Of a DNA stretch of 64,000 nt, positions 60,590 through 64,000 are shown one piece after another. How positions within the stretch are numbered: position 1 is the stretch's first letter; the number at the start of each line of letters is the position of its first letter. Origin of the DNA: Clostridia bacterium (GTDB lineage: Bacteria > Bacillota > Clostridia > Oscillospirales > CAG-272); NCBI GenBank assembly GCA_017624905.1, contig JAGAMD010000023.1, forward strand, positions 1 to 64,000, read 5' to 3'. The notes under the pieces were generated by a model. The model saw only the letters and a list, made by a program, of their open reading frames with translations. It ran no database searches and was not told where the DNA came from. Position numbers and translations under genes: made by a program.

Positions 60590-61474
60590 ATGAGTAAATT
60601 CACAATAAATGAGCAGGTGCTTTCTGAAATCGAAGCATTACAAAGCTTGCTCAAAAACAATGTAGCCGGTATGTTTGGTGGAAACCGACAAAGTAAAAAC
60701 TTCGGCTCATCCTGTGAATTTGCAGATTATCGTGATTATCAGCCGGGCGATGATATCAATAAAATAGACTGGAACGCATATGCCAGATTTGATAAGCTTT
60801 ATCAAAAGCTATACCTTGATGAAAGGCAGATGCACACAAGGATTTATATTGATGCAAGTCGCTCTATGTATCACGGTAACAAGGACAAGGCAGAGCAAGC
60901 ACTGAGAATAGCTGCTACCTTTGCTTACCTATCCATATGCGAAATGGACAAGGTATCAATTTACGCAATTCACGGAAGTGAGATAGAAGAGGTTGTCGGT
61001 GGACTTGTGGGCAAGGAGGCCTACATAAACTACATAGGCAAGCTAAACGATATAGACTTTGTCGGCGATAGCCACATCAGTGATGCGATTTTACCATCAA
61101 ATGTGGGCAGAGGCGATGGATTTTCCATTGTCATTTCTGACTTTTTGACCGACGATAACTACGAAAACGCCATAGACCATCTAGTAACAAAGAAAAGAGA
61201 TGTTCTTTGTATTCAGGTTTTGGCAGCTGATGAATTGAACCCTCAAATAAGAGGTAAAATGCATCTGTTTGACGTAGAGGATTCGAATAAAACATATCGT
61301 AAAAAAATAGATAATGACATCATCAGGGCATATAAGGACGCCTTGAGCTTTGTCATTGAAAGAATAAAAAATTATTGCGAAGCAAGAGGGGCTACATATC
61401 TGTTAGCTCCGGCAAACGCAACTGTTTTTGATGTGTTCTTTGGCAAGATGGTAGACTTGGAGGTGCTTAAATGA
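60590..61474 (+). CDS. DUF58-domain protein
   Basis: 294 residues. DUF58 signature GSSCEFADYRDYQPGDDINKIDWNAYARFDKLYQKLY, followed by a VWA-like fold with IYIDASRSM and VISDFLTD. Soluble. DUF58 proteins regularly accompany MoxR. One base after moxR; overlaps the next gene by four bases (ATGA). Confidence 0.9.
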   Translation: MSKFTINEQVLSEIEALQSLLKNNVAGMFGGNRQSKNFGSSCEFADYRDYQPGDDINKIDWNAYARFDKLYQKLYLDERQMHTRIYIDASRSMYHGNKDKAEQALRIAATFAYLSICEMDKVSIYAIHGSEIEEVVGGLVGKEAYINYIGKLNDIDFVGDSHISDAILPSNVGRGDGFSIVISDFLTDDNYENAIDHLVTKKRDVLCIQVLAADELNPQIRGKMHLFDVEDSNKTYRKKIDNDIIRAYKDALSFVIERIKNYCEARGATYLLAPANATVFDVFFGKMVDLEVLK

Positions 61475-63384
61475 TTTATCCTTTAGGACTTCTGGCTCTG
61501 CTTGGTATCCCTGCGATAATAATAATCTACATTATAAAAAGCCAATACACAGAGCAAACAGTAAATTCAACATATATTTGGTCGCTTAGTGAAAAATTCT
61601 TAAAGAGAAGAAATCCGCTAAGTGGTCTTACAGGTATTATTGCGCTTATTTTGCAAATTTTGATGGTTATTTTAATAGCCTTAGCTATTGCACAACCACA
61701 GCTAGCTATCGGAAAGGCGTCTCGCTACTGCTTTGTGGTAGACGGCTCAGCTAGTATGAATATGGAAAATGGGGAGTCCTCTCGCTTTGAAAGAGGAATC
61801 AATGAAATTAAGGAAATTATAGATGATGCACCAAACGGCAGCAAGTATTCTATAATTTACGTTTCAAACGAGGCAACAATGGTGCTTGAGGAGTGTGAGG
61901 ACAAGGAGCTTGCCTTGTCTCAGCTCGACACGCTTGAGCCATCATATACAGAAACAAATTATGAAAGTGCTATGAGTGTAGCAAAATCATATTTTGATAA
62001 CTGTAAGGTGGGAAATGCAGGACAGGATTCAAGCGATAAATCAACACCGCTTGTTTATCTTGTAACCGACAAAAATTATGATTCAAGCAAGAATGTAACA
62101 GTAGTCAATGTCTCAAATAACGAGAACAACTATTCAATTACAAATTTTGAGTGCTCACTCGATGGAAGCACTCTAAATATAAAAGGTCAGCTAAACGCTT
62201 ATCTTGGCAACGCTGTATTAAAGCTCAAAATTTATCAAGCAAACGGGGAAGCAGAAGCCCTAGTGCTTGAAAAATCATATGATGTAGGAAAGTACAATGC
62301 TGAAACAAAAGAGGGCTTTTTGCTTGAAGAAAAAATTACAGTAGAAGAGCTTTCATACTCCAGCATAAGAGCAGTTATTGAAAACGAGGATGCTTACAAA
62401 AACGACAATGAAGCAATAGTTTATAATGTGAAAAACGAACAGCAGTACAGCACACTAGTCGTTAGCGAAACTCCGTTCTTTTTCCGTGCAGCAATTGATG
62501 CACACGGTGACTATAAGATTACATATGTTACCCCGGAGGAATACGAGGACTCTTATATAAATAATTCCTACGGATTGTATATATTTGATACTTATACTCC
62601 AAACGAGCTGCCAAAAAGCGGTACTGTGTGGATGATAAACTCAAACAAGAGCGTTGAAAACTCAGGCTTCGGTTATTACTCAAGCGTAACCTTGAGTGCA
62701 CCGGAGGTGATGAAAAAGACAACCGCCTCTGATAGTGCTATTGCAGATAAGCTTGTTGGCGTCGGCGAGAAAAACAACGACCTATATCTAACAGGATATC
62801 AAAGATATAGCATCTACGGTGATTATTTAACACTTTATAGCCACGAGGGCTCACCGCTTATAATGTTTGGCTCAAACTCATATGGAAACAGAATGGTTGT
62901 TTTTGCATTCAGTCTACACGATTCTAACCTTGTTTTAACAGGTGATTATGTTAATCTTGTTGGCAATTTGCTAGATTATTCCTTCCCTGAGGTAATTGCT
63001 AAAACAGATTATGTAGCAGGTGAGAGTGCAACTGTAAATACAATTGCAAATACCGAAAGCATAAAGGTAACAACCCCACTTAATAACGAAAAGTATCTTG
63101 ATACAACAAAAACAGAAAACAGCCTTATTTTAACAGAGGCTGGAACATATAAAATAGAGGTAAGTGACGGAAACAACACAGTTGAGCATAAGATATTTGT
63201 CTCAACCCCGGAGGGCGAGAGCATACCAAACCTAAATGGTGGAGCTTTTGATATTGCCGGAGAGCCTGTTGAAAGCACACGCAAGGGTGTTTACAACCCA
63301 CTTATCATTATATTTATTGCATTAGCTATAATATTTGCGGCGGATTGGATGGTGTTTATGTATGAAAAACGTCAGCTTCGATAA
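61471..63384 (+). CDS. BatA-like membrane-anchored VWA protein
   Basis: 637 residues. Two N-terminal membrane helices (YPLGLLALLGIPAIIIIYII and the segment about 50-70), a von Willebrand A domain with intact MIDAS DGSASM, a long beta-rich part, and a C-terminal membrane helix NPLIIIFIALAIIFAADWMVF. This is the BatA N-terminal plus VWA layout of aerotolerance operons. The domain would face outward between the helices. The next gene starts 23 bases before its stop. Confidence 0.85.
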   Translation: MIYPLGLLALLGIPAIIIIYIIKSQYTEQTVNSTYIWSLSEKFLKRRNPLSGLTGIIALILQILMVILIALAIAQPQLAIGKASRYCFVVDGSASMNMENGESSRFERGINEIKEIIDDAPNGSKYSIIYVSNEATMVLEECEDKELALSQLDTLEPSYTETNYESAMSVAKSYFDNCKVGNAGQDSSDKSTPLVYLVTDKNYDSSKNVTVVNVSNNENNYSITNFECSLDGSTLNIKGQLNAYLGNAVLKLKIYQANGEAEALVLEKSYDVGKYNAETKEGFLLEEKITVEELSYSSIRAVIENEDAYKNDNEAIVYNVKNEQQYSTLVVSETPFFFRAAIDAHGDYKITYVTPEEYEDSYINNSYGLYIFDTYTPNELPKSGTVWMINSNKSVENSGFGYYSSVTLSAPEVMKKTTASDSAIADKLVGVGEKNNDLYLTGYQRYSIYGDYLTLYSHEGSPLIMFGSNSYGNRMVVFAFSLHDSNLVLTGDYVNLVGNLLDYSFPEVIAKTDYVAGESATVNTIANTESIKVTTPLNNEKYLDTTKTENSLILTEAGTYKIEVSDGNNTVEHKIFVSTPEGESIPNLNGGAFDIAGEPVESTRKGVYNPLIIIFIALAIIFAADWMVFMYEKRQLR

Positions 63385-64000
63385 TCCGTGGTTATTCCTA
63401 CTTGCAATTCCACTAATTTTGCTTATTTTAATTCCTTTCTTTATTGCAATAAGAAAGGAAAACAGGCAAAAAACAACAGTAGCATCCTTAGTTATTCATA
63501 TGGCAATAGTTGTCTTAGTTTGCTTTGCCGCAGCAGGAACTATGATAACTGAAATTAAGACAGAAACTACTGTTTATGTGGTGGCGGACGTATCCTATTC
63601 CTCTGACAGAAATCTTGATTTGGTTGACCAATATATTGAGGAAATAAGGAGCGATTTGCCCCGAAACACAAAGCTTGGAGTTATTTGCTTCGGTAAAGAG
63701 GCAAAGGAGCTATATCTTGCGGGCGAGGAGCCTAAGAGTGTTAAGGACTCTATAATACTGACTGAGGGCAAAAACGAGGCAACAGATATAAGCTCAGCTC
63801 TTTTATATGCATCAAGCGATGCGTATTATCCACAAGAAAACATCAAAAAGATGATTCTTATCACAGACGGTAAGGACACAATGGGCTCAAGCCAAGGAGA
63901 CTTGATTTCCGCTGTCGGAGTGCTTGAGAAAAAGGGTATAGAGCTTGACGCAATCTTCCTTGATAATAATCTAAAGGAAGGTCAAAATGAAATTCAAATT
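63362..64000 (+). CDS. Second VWA-domain membrane protein, truncated by window end
   Basis: 213 codons are visible and no stop is reached. N-terminal helix WLFLLAIPLILLILIPFFIA, second helix VIHMAIVVLVCFAAAGT, then a VWA domain whose MIDAS appears as VADVSYSSD (Asp, Ser, Ser kept), with ITDGKDTMGSS further on. It is a paralogue of the upstream BatA-like protein and likely its partner. It starts inside the end of that gene, 23 bases of overlap. Confidence 0.85.
   Translation, partial: MKNVSFDNPWLFLLAIPLILLILIPFFIAIRKENRQKTTVASLVIHMAIVVLVCFAAAGTMITEIKTETTVYVVADVSYSSDRNLDLVDQYIEEIRSDLPRNTKLGVICFGKEAKELYLAGEEPKSVKDSIILTEGKNEATDISSALLYASSDAYYPQENIKKMILITDGKDTMGSSQGDLISAVGVLEKKGIELDAIFLDNNLKEGQNEIQI

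Noticed and set aside
1..64000. Insertion sequence or prophage genes
   Set aside because: No transposase, integrase, terminase or structural phage protein was recognised anywhere in the window.

Overview
The window looks like chromosome from a low-GC, Gram-positive gut-type Clostridia relative. The evidence is: strong TTGACA-17-TATAAT promoters, AGGAGG ribosome sites, lipoproteins, a sepF/ylmG/lspA division cluster, type III pantothenate kinase, an ECF S-component and many carbohydrate-active enzymes. No rRNA, CRISPR array, transposase or complete prophage is visible. Two tRNA genes are present (Gln-UUG and Thr-CGU). The assignment is by gene content only; I cannot name a genus.

Layout. 1-7 kb: a small HTH gene with a divergent partner, mscL, a heparinase II/III-like lyase, and a split-chrA plus GH127 operon. 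7.3-11.2 kb is an accessory island beside tRNA-Gln. It holds a hairpin-rich element built from tRNA-3'-end sequence, a very AT-rich two-gene cassette (membrane GAF-like protein plus Abi_2-type HEPN nuclease) followed by a small-RNA gene, an HTH regulator, and a second tRNA-derived element. 11-31 kb: a GH4 alpha-galacturonidase-like enzyme, a Gfo/Idh/MocA oxidoreductase, two SGNH-type hydrolases, a solo HNH protein, a cytosolic LRR protein, rhamnose mutarotase, MgtC, GDPD, coaX with an ECF transporter, and an MFS-GH3-GH31 operon. 31-43 kb: KDG kinase, an OGG-type glycosylase, DUF6062-SDR-esterase, rluD-lspA-ylmG-sepF-(miaA::ylmE fusion), queA, dapA and two zinc-ribbon proteins. 43-57 kb: lipoprotein, EF-G paralogue, HD protein, DUF4091, DAG kinase, cinA, tRNA-Thr, rsmA, DUF554, and divergent GH95 and GH29 fucosidases. 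57.9-64 kb: a BatA/MoxR-type operon cut by the right edge.

How it works together. The glycosidases and lyases (heparinase-like, GH127, GH4, GH3, GH31, GH95, GH29, DUF4091) all lack signal peptides. They sit beside MFS importers, rhamnose mutarotase and KDG kinase. This suggests import and cytoplasmic breakdown of oligosaccharides carrying arabinofuranose, uronic acid, rhamnose and fucose (pectin, plant or host glycans).

The most interesting items are: (1) the GAF-membrane protein / HEPN Abi / small-RNA cassette at 7.65-9.56 kb, a candidate three-part defence or toxin-antitoxin unit; (2) an in-frame MiaA-YlmE(YggS) fusion that keeps an internal ribosome site; (3) a family of six composite 3' elements (terminator plus covarying hairpin core), each lying 3' of a co-oriented gene wherever that gene is visible; (4) tRNA-Gln-derived hairpin elements at 7.4 and 11.0 kb.
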